64,000 bases of DNA from Halichondria panicea (GCF_963675165.1 NC_087380.1:6084071-6148070), one strand, 5' to 3'. Shown: positions 36,301 through 48,572, counted from the first letter of the stretch. The notes: a model not told the origin generated them from the sequence alone. Numbers and translations are program-made.

Positions 36301-37250
36301 CGGCATGACGATCTCATTGATACTGTAAAGCAGGGAGCAAGGAGTAGATGCTAAGATTTGGAAGCTGTACAATATTAAGCAAGCAGTTATTTATAAATTA
36401 ATTGGAACAAGGAGCTAGATTTAATACTGAAACGAATACTGAAACAGACTGAATGAAAGCACCAAAGGTGTTGATGCCTCCGTGGAGATGCCAAAGCTAC
36501 ATAACATAAAGCTACTAATAGCCACATGATTAATTTTGCTGCATGCAAAAACTCTGAGAGTGGGTAATGATCGACCATGATTGTTGTTAAAAACGATCGA
36601 TGCCAAAAGTTCAAGTCTAAAATTAATGTGGCCGGCTGCATAATAGCAGAGCCTTGCAGCTCTCTTCTCACTCTTGCAGCTACCAATAGCTAGCGTTCTA
36701 GTGCAGAGCTAACTACTAAGTAGAGTAGCAACACCGTAAACAAGTTTGGCTACGTGCTCTTCTGAAAAGGCTGCAATGGCATTCCAAGTAAGCAAAACTA
36801 GGCATAACTCGAGAACGAAGCATTATTTCGCAAATCAGCCACGAATTAAAATCCAAGTAAACATGACTAGAAGCCTATAGAAACTCTTACTTGCACTTGA
36901 TTCATCCTTGAGCAGCTGTAGCAGTCTACACACACACACACACACACACACAGACACAAACACACTACCGTATACCTCGCTTGCGCATGCGCACCGAGGC
37001 ATAAAAACTGAGTGGAGAAAGGGTTGGTGGAAGTTAGTAATGAAGGCAATTGAACGAGCAGTTGGGAAAAATTAAAATGTCAGGCTCTGATCACGCATGA
37101 TCTAACAATTTCCCAGGAAACCATCAGTTGTTCGAACAAGAAGGATAGTATCGAATAAGGCAGGATGGCTGTGACAAAAGTAGTTCTGTAATGAAAACAC
37201 CGCGGATGCTGATGCCTCGATGGATATGTCAAAGCTACATCTATTTAATA

Positions 37251-37436
37251 CCGTATAGCAGGTATAATTCACTTTCGCGGAATGACCGTTAGAAAGGTTT
37301 TCACGGATTTAATTTTCGCGGCTTTTTACAGCATTGCATTGCAATATTAAATTCGTGTGTATAAATGTTCACGGTATACATGCCTAAATTAGCAAAAACC
37401 AATCACTTATACCCTCGAATTATACCCGCTATACGG
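37251..37436. mobile_element. Short CCGTATAGCGGG-type MITE
   Basis: 186 bases with ends CCGTATAGCAGGTATAATTC and TTATACCCGCTATACGG between TA dinucleotides. Its interior has the TTTCGCGG and CACGG words typical of this family. Confidence 0.75.
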
Positions 37437-38608
37437 TACAAACATGATATTTGCTGCATGCTCAACCAAAACCTCCGAAGTGAAGGTGTGGGGAGAGATG
37501 GGGAGAGAAGGCTGCATGCAGGGGAAACACAAAGATTATTTTGCAAATGCAATCCAAGAAAACAGCCTATAGAAATCTTGTTTACACTTCATTGATCTTT
37601 GAGTCACTGTGTAACCATCTACGGTACACACAGTGACATACACATACACAAACATGAAGCTTACACATGCGCACACTTAAGGCATAACAATTTGTAACAT
37701 CAATTAGCCTCTTTTAGAAACGACCCTAATCGTTAGGGGTCATTTATTATTAGAGAGAGTCAATGGTATGGGTAATGCAGACTCTGAAATTAAAGTCACC
37801 AATAATAAGCCTTATGCTTTGAATAATTTTGTGTCTAAAGAGAAATAATTATAGAGGCATCAATGTCCATTTTTGGTAAAGATCCTTACATTGAGTTTTG
37901 CATAACACTATTTTCAGGGCCAAAAAATGGCTGAAGGTGAAGATTATGGATCAGTTCAAGTCATCTAGATAACACTGAGAACTGATCATGATATTAAATG
38001 TGTCAGTGCTGTGTGCTGTGTTTATGTCTGTGCTGTGTTTATGTCTATCGTCTTAATTATGTTATGTCACATTTTTTGGCAGATTTTTTATGAGAATAAA
38101 GTAATTTATCAGGGCCTAGTCACCAAGGCATATTGGTTAACCCTTACCTTCTGATGACTCAATAATTGAGACATAAATGCATGCACTGTGTCCATCAGAA
38201 ATGTCACAGACAGCGCAAAAAAGTTGCTAAATTGATGCAGCGTAATTTTTTACCCATGTTTTGGCACGCCCCTCGCCCAAGTGTGTATTGGGGATCTTAA
38301 GAAACGGCAAAAGCCCCTATTCATCGGGGTTCGAAGGGGCCCGTGCTCCTCACTTTGATTCGGCATTTTTAAGGTTTAAGCACTCTCGAGTAGCTGAGAG
38401 AGTGTATGCTATATATATAGTTTCGTCCCAACCTTATCATACATATGTCATGACATTTGTTTATTTTATTATTAAAGGTTTAGCAATTAATGCAAGGATA
38501 CAACAAATAGCTATAAAGCTAGGGTGAAGTGTGTCCTATAATTAAAACTTAAAACCCATACGTTTTAATAGCTACAACATGTCAACTAAGTGAGAATACA
38601 AATATGAC
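37437..38608. other. Repeat-rich spacer
   Basis: 37850-38125 is a copy of the 19319-19625 repeat. 38261-38527 is open for 88 codons without recognisable features. No supported gene. Confidence 0.5.
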
Positions 38609-39130
38609 TTAAATGAACATAATTATACTAGCACAGTCTACTAGAGCAAATTCCTTGTGGCTAACCAGCTTATTCCATACTGCGATTGCATGAGGAAAAA
38701 AGGAGAATTTGTACAACGATGTTCTACATTTGTAGGGGACCAGAGAGAAACAGTTAACTGTTCTGCTGCTGTACATCATATTTCTTTTAGTTGTTGGATT
38801 GTTTGGGAAGTCAGTCAGATTGTGAAGTATTTTGAACAGGTGGCAGAGCACAGCAGCAAGGCGCCTCAGCTGCAGAGAAGGAAGCCTGGTCAAGGTGAGC
38901 AATTCTTCACTTCTCAAATTCCATTTCTTCAAACAGACTCTCATAGCGAATCTCTGGACTTTTCTAGATTGTTGATTTCCGACTTCTGAAATGGGTTCCA
39001 CACAGAGGAAGCGTATTCAAGATGTGGTCTCACAGAGGATGTATACAACTTTAATAGTGTTGTTGGAGAAGAATTGTCGTCATAGTCGTTTTGCAGTTCT
39101 AAGAGTACTTTGAGGTCGCCGAAAACATCA
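38609..39130 (-). pseudogene. 3-prime end of a non-LTR retrotransposon reverse transcriptase
   Basis: On the minus strand the translation runs TLLKLYTSSVRPHLEYASSV, then WNPF and LEK, and after a one-base deletion VQRFAMRVCLKKWN with LTRLPSLQLRRL and FFPHAIAVWNKLV. This is the thumb and C-terminal tail of LINE reverse transcriptases of the CR1/Jockey kind, where a domain ending in RPHLEYAS...WNP...LE.VQRF is characteristic. The frameshift lies near 38967. Everything upstream of the tail is missing, as expected of a 5-prime-truncated insertion. Confidence 0.8.
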
Positions 39131-39244
39131 AGACCGTGAAAAATGGGAAGGTTTCACTACGGTATTGGGTGTAGCTACTAAAATTGAGGTCAGTGGGTGG
39201 GTTAGGGGGTTGGAACTGGAGGAACTCACAAAGTACGGCCTAGC

Positions 39245-40300
39245 CTTATGTACAGATGTATACGACGTCAGAATAGATGAAGAAAGACGTACATGACTAC
39301 AAGGACGCCAATTCACAATCATAAACAGAGTGCATAAGGTATATAGATCTAGCTACAGATCATTAAGTATAATTCTGGCTATAAATAAGGATTAAAATGA
39401 GTTCATTGTAGGACTTCACATCAACACAAAAAATTCCAACAAAAGGAGTCACTATAGCTAGTGAAATGGAGTAATTTTACTTTTATTAGTTGTTGTAACC
39501 TAGCTCTCTGACTAGTTTCCACATCCAAAATTGGTGATCAAGTACCATAGAAATATAACGGTCATTCATAATTATACTCATGTATTCTAAATTGTTGTAC
39601 ATAATTTGTTTAACAAATTAGTTTCAATTAAACAGAGAGATAACGACCAGTTCCCAGAACTACTCGGAGGAAGTACATAAATAGCATAGCACCAATGAAA
39701 CTGTTTATACTAATTTCACACCTCATTTAATACGAACATGCAGCCTAGTACATGTTAAATGCACCACCATACATCTTATGTACAGATGTATATGACGTCG
39801 GAATAGATGACGAAAGACGTACATGACTACAAGGACGCCAACAATGCATGAACATAGTGCATTAGGTATATAGATCTAACTACAGATCATTAAGTATAAT
39901 TATGGCTATAGGATCAAAATGAGTTCATTGTAGGACTTCATCACCACAAAAATTCCAACAAAAGGAGTCACTATATATAGTTAGTGAAATGGAGTAATTT
40001 TACTTTTATTAGTTGTTGTAAAACCTAGCTCTCCGACTTGTTTCCACATCCAAGATTGGTGATCAAGTACCATAGAAATACTTTAACGGTATATACATTC
40101 ATAATTATACATTCATAATTATACTCATGTATTCTAAATTGTTGAACATAATTTGTTTAACAAATTAGTTTCAATTAAACAGAGAGATAACGACCAGTTC
40201 CCAGAACTACTCGGAGGAAGTACATAAATAGCATACACCAATGAAACTGTTTATACTAATTTCACACCTCATTTAATACGAACATGCAGCCTAGTACATG
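39245..40300 (+). repeat. Tandem duplication of a 530-base unit
   Basis: 39245-39774 and 39775-40300 are direct copies with about 5 percent differences by eye. A third partial copy lies at 40596-40745. The tail 40310-40480 plus this block form the inverted partner of 5813-6790. No coding content seen. Confidence 0.8.
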
Positions 40301-40745
40301 TTAAGTACACCATCGATTTTAACTAAGTGAAATTTCACGCAAACACTACTACATTGAACAACAGACGTTATTGTGTATTGAGAGGCTGACGTGGAGTAGG
40401 AAACAAGAATGTATACATACAAGGTAAAAGCTACACGCACACACGTACGAAGGCACCTGTCATATAAAGCAGTCACTACAACAGACACTGTATAATTATA
40501 CGAACTGTAAATGAACTATGAGACAGCAATCTGGGCGACTGCATGCTCCCCTCCCCAACACACATGCAATATTTAGAACAAGCCTACAATTACAAAGTAT
40601 TCTAAATTGTTGTACATAATTTGTTTAACAAATTAGTTTCAATTAAACAGAGAGATAACGACCAGTTCCCAGAACTACTCGGAGGAAGTACATAAATAGC
40701 ATAGCACCAATGAAACTGTTTATACTAATTTCACACCTCATTTAA

Positions 40746-42078
40746 AATGTTTATATAGGGATATGGACTACGTTAGCTGACTCTGATTTGAATTATTACC
40801 CCGTGCGTGTGCAGCGCGCAGCAGGGATAGAGTGATTGATGTGTGTGTATTGATGTGTGTGTCTGTGCAGCAAAATTCATCATGATAATTATAATCAATG
40901 TGTGTATAAAGCTAGCTATTAGTAGTTTTATGTTATGTAGCTTTGGCACCTCCACCGAGGCATCAGCACCCGCGATGCTTTCATTTTTTTTATAGGGGAA
41001 AGTAGCTACATACTTCATGCTGTGCTCTCTAGGAATGCAGCATTGTTCAAAGAGATGCATATTGCATATAGGATAATTATATGACCTTGTAACTAAAGCT
41101 CATGTACACACCGTAATTCTATCACATTTCACATCAAAGCCATGTAATGTATACCTGTTTCAAAATTCATTAGCACATAAACAAAGGATCACCAAAAACA
41201 AGATTAAGTGAGTAGTCAGTTTGCATGCATAACTAACTAGTCTATACAGCTTTACATTGTGTGAGAAATTGAAGAATGCAAGTTCAGAATAAAACATTGC
41301 ACTCTCTTTTGCTATAATTATTATGTAAGAGAAATGCAATTATTTTATTATTATAGATTGTCGTAAACAGTAGTTATGAGGGTCATGTCTGGTGTATGCA
41401 AGAGATCCTGCATTGTTGCTAGGTGATTGTTTTGGTGATATGCATAGAATCTACACTTTATGCAATAATGCTGTCACTACAATACTATTCTCATTCTGAG
41501 TGGGTGTGCATGCGTTGTAATGATACATGACTGTGCTTGTAATTGCTATAACAGACTTTCCACTCACCTAAACGGTGATCCCACTAAGCCCGTACTAAAA
41601 ATGGGGGTGTGATGCGTGACTGTGCATGCATGTTAAATTGCATCTGAGTGCATTAGTGATAGTGAGCATATACTAGGAACCAAACATAACTAAAAAGAAT
41701 CTCTGTTGCCAACAGGGCGGCATGTGGCAACCTTACAGTGCAGTGATTCCACGCACGGGATCACGTATAATAATGCGTTCTATAATCTGAAGACGATGCC
41801 GGAAAATTTGGAGTATCCAGGGAAAACACCTAAAAAGCTTCCACGAAAATATCTGTACTGAAATTCTGATCGAGGTGATAGACGGAAATATTAAGCTTCC
41901 TATATATGGAAACTATCCAACTAATATTTTGCCTATAATTATAGGTATGTACATACGCAGCCATACACCATATCCTGTTGCTAGGTGATTTATGTTAGCT
42001 GTAATACGATTCCCGCCTTTCACCGTCTATATTAATATTTCGTCACACACAGATAATGCGAAGGAGTGCATGGGGCAG
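40746..42078. other. Spacer upstream of gene B1
   Basis: 40895-40990 is a copy of a dispersed repeat also found at 36445-36620 and 52245-52410. 41480-41680 recurs at 47340-47990. 41700-42078 is shared, inverted, with the upstream side of B2. No gene seen. Confidence 0.5.
41977..41988 (+). promoter_or_regulatory. Conserved GTTGCTAGGTGA motif upstream of B1
   Basis: The 12-base word occurs about 190 bases before the B1 ATG, again at 41415-41426, at 48034-48045 and upstream of B3 at 53765-53776. A damaged form lies upstream of B2 (46717-46732, minus). GTTGCTAGG resembles an RFX half site. That it regulates transcription is inference. Confidence 0.4.
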
Positions 42079-42085
42079 TATAAAA
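42079..42085 (+). promoter_or_regulatory. TATA box of gene B1
   Basis: TATAAAA, 91 bases before the ATG. Confidence 0.65.
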
Positions 42086-42169
42086 TGAGAGAAGTTAGGC
42101 AAATTTATAACTATACAGCTTCAAGGAGATAGAAACAGTGCAAAGCATTGCAGTTTAGGCTCACCCAAA

Positions 42170-43025
42170 ATGTCTTCTACATCTTTTATTGCTACAACTT
42201 TGGTGATGCTTGTCAGTTATGGGATGGCACAACCTACAGACTCGGCATTATTCAATCTCTATAGCGGAGTGCTTGTGCAGAGCCAAGTATTGGTAAGTTC
42301 AGTCTGCATGCATGCAAAGTTAATACTGTACTTGAGTATAGTCCTGCTTATAATGTATTGCATGTTCTATAATAAGTGACAAATGTAATTCGAACTAACT
42401 TGAAAGGCAATGATACAAATGATGATTGATCACTATAACTTGCAGCTTCGTGCACAAGACAATGTGAACAAGTCCATCATTCCCTTCAAAGATGCATGTA
42501 CAGTTTGTGGCAGCAAAGCTTTTTACAACCAAATGCTCACTGTTGCACTGATACACAACAAGTACCAGACAGCTAAAGCAAGGAACTCAGATAGTCAACT
42601 ACTACCAGGATTGGCAGCTGTACTGAACAAACTTTCATCACAAACATGCTATTTGGTAAGCACAGTAAGTACAATCAGCTCATTGTAAAAAGTATCTACA
42701 CATTACTGCATGCATATCTAATCCAAAAGACCGATAATATAGTTATCGCACTAACCTGTCATTATACTTTCTGCAGCTGAAAATTGACCTTGGAGATGAA
42801 TTTGACTGCAACATTACCGCCATCCTGAGATTGAAAGCAATACTTGAGATTCACTTTGCTACGGAAATAGCACAGGAGATGATGGACGTTTATGCAAAAT
42901 CAAAGATGAATAACCGGCTTCAAGATCATTCAGAAGACTGGATTAACTGCAATACATGTAACAGTTCAACACTTCCAATACTCAAAAAACTTTATTTTCC
43001 TGAATCCCTTACATGCAGATGCTAG
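42170..43025 (+). CDS. Secreted family B protein B1 (3 exons)
   Basis: Exons 42170-42292, 42446-42655 and 42777-43025 give 193 residues. Both introns (153 and 121 bases) are phase 0. The exon 2 acceptor is taken as the CTTGCAG before LRAQDN, by analogy with B3. A signal peptide ends near SYGMAQ. The mature chain has eight cysteines: CTVC and TC in exon 2, then FDC, NCNTC and a terminal CRC in exon 3. Leu/Ile-rich segments (LLPGLAAVLNKL, ILRLKAILEIHFA) look helical. NIT, NKS and NSS are sequons. Nearly identical to B2, which lies inverted 2.7 kb away. No known family recognised. Confidence 0.85.
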
Positions 43026-43655
43026 ATATTATAGGTCAAAAGACCGATAATTACTTTTATGTGCTGTAAACTCACTTTCACAGGCTATATAATTATATGA
43101 TTTATAAATACATGGATGACAAATTAATGAGTTCTGTACTCACTATAGATCTAGCATGGGTACGTATATATACAGGTCAACCCGACCTCATGACAAATTA
43201 CGCTCAAGCGTAGCAACTGTTTAACAATTACAGTTGCATAAGCAAGTAAAAATGCTTCAGCGATAACTAGATCTATGTGGTACTTAAACCATGCATGAAC
43301 TTAATCTGAGTGGCATCTGCCTCCTATATTATTGGTTTGTGTCTTGTGTCATTAAAGATATATATATGCAGCAGGCCATTTGCCGCCAATGAATCAAAAA
43401 AATAAATACTTTTGCGTGTATTAATTTCTGCGAATGAGAGCAAAATCACCAAAAATTTGTATACTCGCAGATAATTGGGTGAACTCATTAAAACCTACTT
43501 TCAAACGCTATGAATAACACAACTTAGCAGAATTTTAATACCAGCAAAATGGGCTGAAAAGTAAAATCGCAGACAACATGTGTGTATATGTGTGTGTGTG
43601 TGTGTGGACACAAAAATGAGCTTTTTGAGCGAACTAGACACTTCCATGGACTGCT
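43026..43655. other. Spacer after gene B1
   Basis: No gene seen. 43605-43670 and 43985-44110 recur at 57478-57546 and 57575-57665, with a short (TG)n run before each block, so this is a dispersed repeat. Confidence 0.5.
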
Positions 43656-43895
43656 TTAACTGCTAATGAGACAGTATACAGGAGAGTAGGAGATCATGCC
43701 ATTGATAATGGCCAGTAGAGGAGGACACTCAATGGCTATAGAAGAAAGATAATTGTTACTATAATTATTGTATACGCATATACGTATAATGTGTTGGACC
43801 TCCGATGAAGTGGATACTTTTATGCTTTTCTCTAACAAGTCCATCAGTGTAGGCAATGACTCCATTCATTAGTGGTGGTAAATCAGAACAAGCTC
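43656..43895 (-). pseudogene. Two truncated sushi (CCP) domain exons
   Basis: On the minus strand an exon-like block starts at 43895 after TTCTATTTCAG and reads ACSDLPPLMNGVIAYTDG. A second starts at 43735 after TTCTTCTATAG and reads IECPPLLAIINGMISYSP. Both match the start of sushi domains (Cys, PP, NG, then Tyr), and both begin in phase 1, as sushi exons do. Neither continues to the second half of the domain; stops intervene. This looks like a remnant of a complement-control-type or adhesion gene. Confidence 0.55.
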
Positions 43896-44228
43896 CTGAA
43901 ATAGAACATGCATTCAACAAATAATTTTTAAATTTTCTACTTACGCTGACACACTTTGAAAAATAATTGGCTAGTATATAGTTACATAGGCGATCTTCGA
44001 AGGCGATAAGTTTTCTAATCAATCTATAATCGTTGCCTTATAGAGTCACGATCATTCCCCATGATGATAATGTAATAAGGTCATTATGGTAAAAAGTTAT
44101 TGTGTCCGTTTTGCTGTTGTGCGCATGCAATGAAGCTCAACGCGTAGGGTGAATGCTCTGTGCTACGAGGATGTTTCTTGCTCTGTTCAGTCATGGATAG
44201 TAGAAAGAGAAATCTCTTCTCTACTATT

Positions 44229-45040
44229 CATGATTCAGTACAGTCCATTAGTGAGAGCTGATCGTGCATTAGGGTATCGTTCGTTATGCTCAGACAAGTT
44301 ACAAGGCAGCAGCTGGCCATTGCTTCATCTTATGCAGAATGTTGTGTGGGCTACTAGGAATGATGCAGTTCATTTGATGCTGTTTTCTCACGCACAACTG
44401 ATGCCTTAAAGAAAATGATTTCTAGCAGAAAATAGAATCAGATTCCAGTTGCAGAAGCAAAGAGAAAAAGTACTGATTATGGCTTTGGTAAGCAAGCATA
44501 CACCAAAGACTCACATGAAGAAGAGGCAGAACAGTTTCTAAACAAAATTACTCTGGTTTGATACAGTGGACAACTCTCAACTCGTCTTAACTATAGGGAT
44601 GAGTCGAGTGGTCTATAGCTCCTTAACTTGCTGTCACATGTACAAGTTGAGCACAGACGGTTCGAAGACAATAGTAGATCTGCATTCCTGAGTAATCTGA
44701 CAATCAATTGTGCTACATGACTGGATCAACATAATACTATTTACGCTGAAAGTGGTCTAGCTACTTAACTTGCTCTTACAAGTACAAGTGCATGCATGTA
44801 GATGGCAGACTTTGCTGTCTTTTCTCTGAGGGTTGCTCTGAACAATACCAACGAGCTAAGTTGTCTGGTGTGTGATGCTCTGAAGTAAGTAGCACCATAG
44901 CTCGCGCAAATACTTTGTCCTAAAACACTGCAGACGTACACGTGGATGAGAAATAGATGTAATGGAGGTTAAACACCATCTGGAGAGAGATTATCAAAAC
45001 AATCCACTAAATTGATCCCTTGCAATGTGTAGATAAAATA
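44229..45040 (-). pseudogene. Family C pseudogene C2
   Basis: Minus-strand blocks match C1 exons in order: exon 3 at about 45040-44810, part of exon 4 at about 44665-44600 (CCGTC.GTGCTCAACTTGTA), and exon 5 at about 44407-44229 (CAGTTGTGCGTGAGAAAACA). Small indels and stops break every frame. Exons 1 and 2 were not found. It lies between the inverted B1 and B2 genes. Confidence 0.8.
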
Positions 45041-45737
45041 ATGCGTGATCACAGACGTCTACCATGTGCGCACGCATGCACACTCAGTATCGTGATATTG
45101 GTGACTGCATGTGTACTATACTCACAGAATTAGAAGTAGTCAACCAGTAAAATAAAACAAATCAGGAATCCCCTCACTCAAAATAGTGGCTTGCTGTGAG
45201 CAGGAGACTAGCTAGTCTTAATCAGCTCTTGTTTGAGATCCTTGCTTGTCTGGCCCCACAAGCAGTACTATTATAATCTGGAGGATCCGTCCAAATTTAA
45301 AGATCGTTAATGACACAAGACACAAACGAATAGAGGGTTGGGATCGAGGCTAGATACCAGCCATCGTGCAGGGCTTAGCCTCGAGACCAGGTTTAATGGG
45401 CCTCGGAAAACGCAACATTCCATCTAGTGTGTGCATGCTCTTTACCGTTTAAAAACCAAATCCGAGTCTCATCTCGGAGTCTCGTGCAGTAAGGATCAGA
45501 ATACCTGCTTAGTAACTTAAGCAATCATCATTTGGGCAGTGGCTGCCTTTGATCAGAACTTGTCATGAGCTGGGTTGACCTTGTACCTATGGCTATGCAG
45601 AGACAGTTAGATAGTGAGTACTGCCACTCATTATTAATAAGTGTATTAAATTGTCATCCAATTAAATATGCATATAGCCTGTAAAAGCAGCAATTACAAT
45701 TTAAAAGTATAATGGTGTCTGACCTATATCTAGATAT
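45041..45737. other. Spacer between pseudogene C2 and gene B2
   Basis: No gene seen. 45335-45405 contains two GCCTCGAGACCAG-like words in opposite orientation, related to the MITE at 47474. Confidence 0.4.
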
Positions 45738-46600
45738 CTAGCATCTGCATGTAAGGGATTTATAATAATAAAGCTTTCTGAGTATTGGAAGTGTTGAACT
45801 GTTACATGTATTGCAGTTAATCCAATCTTCTGAACGATCTTGAAGCCGGTTATTCATCTTTGATTCTGCATAAACATCCATCAAATCCTGTGTTGTTTCC
45901 GTAGCGAAATGAATCTCAAGTATTGCTTTCAATCTCAGGATGGCGGTAATGTCGCAGTCAAATTCATCTCCAAGATCAATTTTCAGCTGCAGAAAGTATG
46001 ACAGGTTAGTGCGATAATAGTCCTTTGGAATGCTAAACCAATAATGTAGAAATCTGTACAATGAGCTGATTGTACAGAACAAAGTATTTGTACTTCTGTG
46101 CTTACCAAATGGCATGTTTGTGATGAAAGTTTGTTCAGTACAGCTGCCAATCCTGGTAGTAGTTGACTATCTGAGTTCCTTGCTTTAGCTGTCTGGTACT
46201 TGTTGTGTATCAGTGCAACAGTGAGCATTTGGTTGTAAAAAGCTTTGCTGCCACAAACTGTACAGTGCGGTGCATCTTTGAATGGAATGATGGACTTGTT
46301 GTTCACATTGTCTTGTCCACGAAGCTGCAAGTTATAGTGATCAATCATCATTTGTATCATTGCCTTTCAAGTTAGTTCGAATTACATTTGTCACTTATTA
46401 TAGAACATGCAATACATTATAAGCAGGACTATACTCAAGTACAGTATTAACTTTGCATGCATGCAGACTGAACTTACCAATACTCGGCTCTGCACGAGCA
46501 CTCCGCTATAGAGATTGAATAATGCCGAGTCTGTAGGTTGTGCCATCCCATAACTCACAAGCATCACCAAAGTTGTAGCAATAAAAGATGTAGAAGACAT
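45738..46600 (-). CDS. Secreted family B protein B2 (3 exons)
   Basis: Minus-strand exons 46600-46478, 46324-46106 and 45986-45738 give 196 residues with phase-0 introns of 153 and 119 bases. Differs from B1 by an extra Asn in NNKS, an extra two-residue PH before CTVCGSK, and scattered substitutions concentrated in exon 3 (for example HFATETTQDLMDV against HFATEIAQEMMDV). All eight cysteines are kept. An in-frame ATG at 46693 would add 31 residues, but the start at 46600 is preferred because it matches B1 and opens the signal peptide. Intact. Confidence 0.85.
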
Positions 46601-46670
46601 TTTGATAGCTGCATGTGATGCTTTGCACTGCTTATAAGCTGTAGTTGATGAATTTGCCCAACTTCTCCTG

Positions 46671-46678
46671 TTTTTATA
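46671..46678 (-). promoter_or_regulatory. TATA box of gene B2
   Basis: TATAAAAA on the minus strand, 71 bases before the chosen ATG. It lies downstream of the alternative ATG at 46693, which further argues against that start. Confidence 0.65.
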
Positions 46679-47339
46679 CCCACTCCTTCGCATTATGTAT
46701 TACAGCTAGCATAAAGCACCTCAATATAGCAACAGGATATGGTGTACATGCATGGCTTTACCTATAATAGGCATAAAATTGGTCATGATCACTTTTTGGT
46801 TTTCATAGGAAGCTAAAGTACAAGTATAATGTTTCCATCTCATTACCACCTCGGAGTTTCAGTTCAGATATTTGCTACGTATTTAAATATGTGTTAGGTG
46901 TTTCCCTGGATACTCAAATTCTTCGTCCTCAGATTAGTTAGAAAATACTACGTATTTGTATACGTGTTCCCATGCGTGAAATCACTGCACTGTAAGGTTG
47001 CCATGAATGCCCAGTTGATAACAGGCTTCCCGTTTTACTAATCCTGGTTGGAATCCGGAATAAACCTATATCCGCGTTGAACTTCGTGTAACGGGCCTAA
47101 TCCGGGTTCTAGTTCAGATTAGCACCTCTGGAAGTGTGTCAGAAGCGGTTTAGCTGTGAGTAAACACAAAGAGCTAATTCAGAGGTGTTGTGCATGTTTG
47201 TGGGTGTTGTTCCTGAAGTAAGCCTGTAGCTAATGTTTGCTGGATTCGACCCAGATTTGGTGTCGTGCAAACATGCAGGGCTTAACGGTTCTTATAAAGT
47301 TTGTTTGGTCTAGTATGCCCGAATGGTGTGAGTGGGTGC

Positions 47340-48060
47340 ATGGATTACAATATACTTTTTCTCAACTGAGTGTGTGTGCATAATATGGTACATTCCTGTG
47401 CTTGTAATTGCTATACAGACTTTCCACTCACCTAAATGGAGCTTTGTTCTGCATGTGTTCACCAGGGTTTCATCTAGCCTCGAAACCAGCCGTTCGTTAT
47501 CTGAAAGAACGCCTGGTCAAGTTCCAATGTAGAACTCGTCTAATTGGTACAGGAATTTCTTGGACCGATAATTGCCCGCAACAACCATACTGGCTATAGT
47601 ATTGTTGTGTTTATGGTTACCGCAATCGTGTTCACAACTACTCAAGCCTAACCATTCGCTGACTCAACTAAACAAGTTCTACATTGAAACTTGCATGACC
47701 AGGCGTTCTTTCAGATAACGAACGATTGGTCTCGAGGCTAAGGGAGTGACCTTTCACCCCAAAATGTATGAGATCATCACATTACTGTCTATGATGTGCA
47801 ATATGTAACTACATCTACCGTTATGCACTAGCATAATAGGGGGTGTGGGCCAAGGGAATGACCTAACATTTTGCGGTGTACTTACGCGCACCCAAACCTC
47901 CCCCACAAACTTTTAATCCTGAGCCCGTACTACGTACAATAGGTTGATGTGTGACTGCATAATTATGTTGAATCCCATCTGAGTGCATTAAGATCTGATG
48001 GTCATGTTTGGTGCATGCACAACATCCTGCAATGTTGCTAGGTGATTGTTGTGCATATAG
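47340..48060 (+). repeat. Orphan copy of the B-gene upstream region
   Basis: Matches 41480-41680 and 41390-41450 in direct orientation (ACTTTCCACTCACCTAAA, ATCTGAGTGCATTA, GTTGCTAGGTGATTGTT), interrupted by the MITE at 47474. No B gene follows. 48126-48223 is an exon-like open stretch after CATTCTCTTACAG, but it has no B similarity. Confidence 0.6.
47474..47744. mobile_element. MITE with about 60-base TIRs (GCCTCGARACCA)
   Basis: The left arm has TAGCCTCGAAACCAGCC and CGTTCGTTATCTGAAAGAAC; the right arm is its complement (47691-47744). It interrupts the repeat block shared with 41480-41680. Confidence 0.75.
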
Positions 48061-48431
48061 AATCTACAGTTTATGTAAACTAATTAACTGCAACAACTAT
48101 AGCAAAAATCACATTCTCTTACAGAATATAGCTGAAGAGAGTGCAATAACTGAACCTCATGCTGCTCAATGTTTTCTTTCATCCTGTGCCCGAATAACTG
48201 CTTCCATAATTATAGTTAAATGATCACACCTGCATCTGCTAACTATTCTTATAGGCACTGTATATGTATAGTTGATAATATCTACATGGGAAGTACATAT
48301 GGGAAAAGTGCCTCAGAGGAGGTAATACTATGGGACTATAGTATATTTATTTTTAAACATGTGCAACTTACTTAGTATCCCATTATCCAAGCAAATTAAA
48401 GTCAAGTCTATAGGTTTATGCATGCGCACTA

Positions 48432-48572
48432 GTATAGTTAGATTAGTGTCCATGTGATTTAGAAGCCCTCAACCACTTGAATGTAGTGTCCTCGCTATGT
48501 ACGCTCGGGATACTAAATCAGTGCCTTTGGGCTTCTAAATCCCATAGACACCTAGTGTCTAACTATTATTTA
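48432..48572. mobile_element. Small palindromic MITE-like element
   Basis: ATAGTTAGATTAGTGTCC and ATTTAGAAGCCC on the left face GGGCTTCTAAAT and the complement of ATAGTTAGACACTAGGTGTC on the right. About 140 bases. The rest of 48060-49195 holds no gene I can support; 48753-48947 is a hydrophobic frame in a local tandem repeat. Confidence 0.55.

Noticed and set aside
44149..44409. 86-codon plus-strand frame
   Set aside because: It is the antisense of the decayed family C exon 5.
46601..46693. Upstream in-frame ATG extending B2 by 31 residues
   Set aside because: It would bury the signal peptide and lies upstream of the TATA box; B1 has no such extension.
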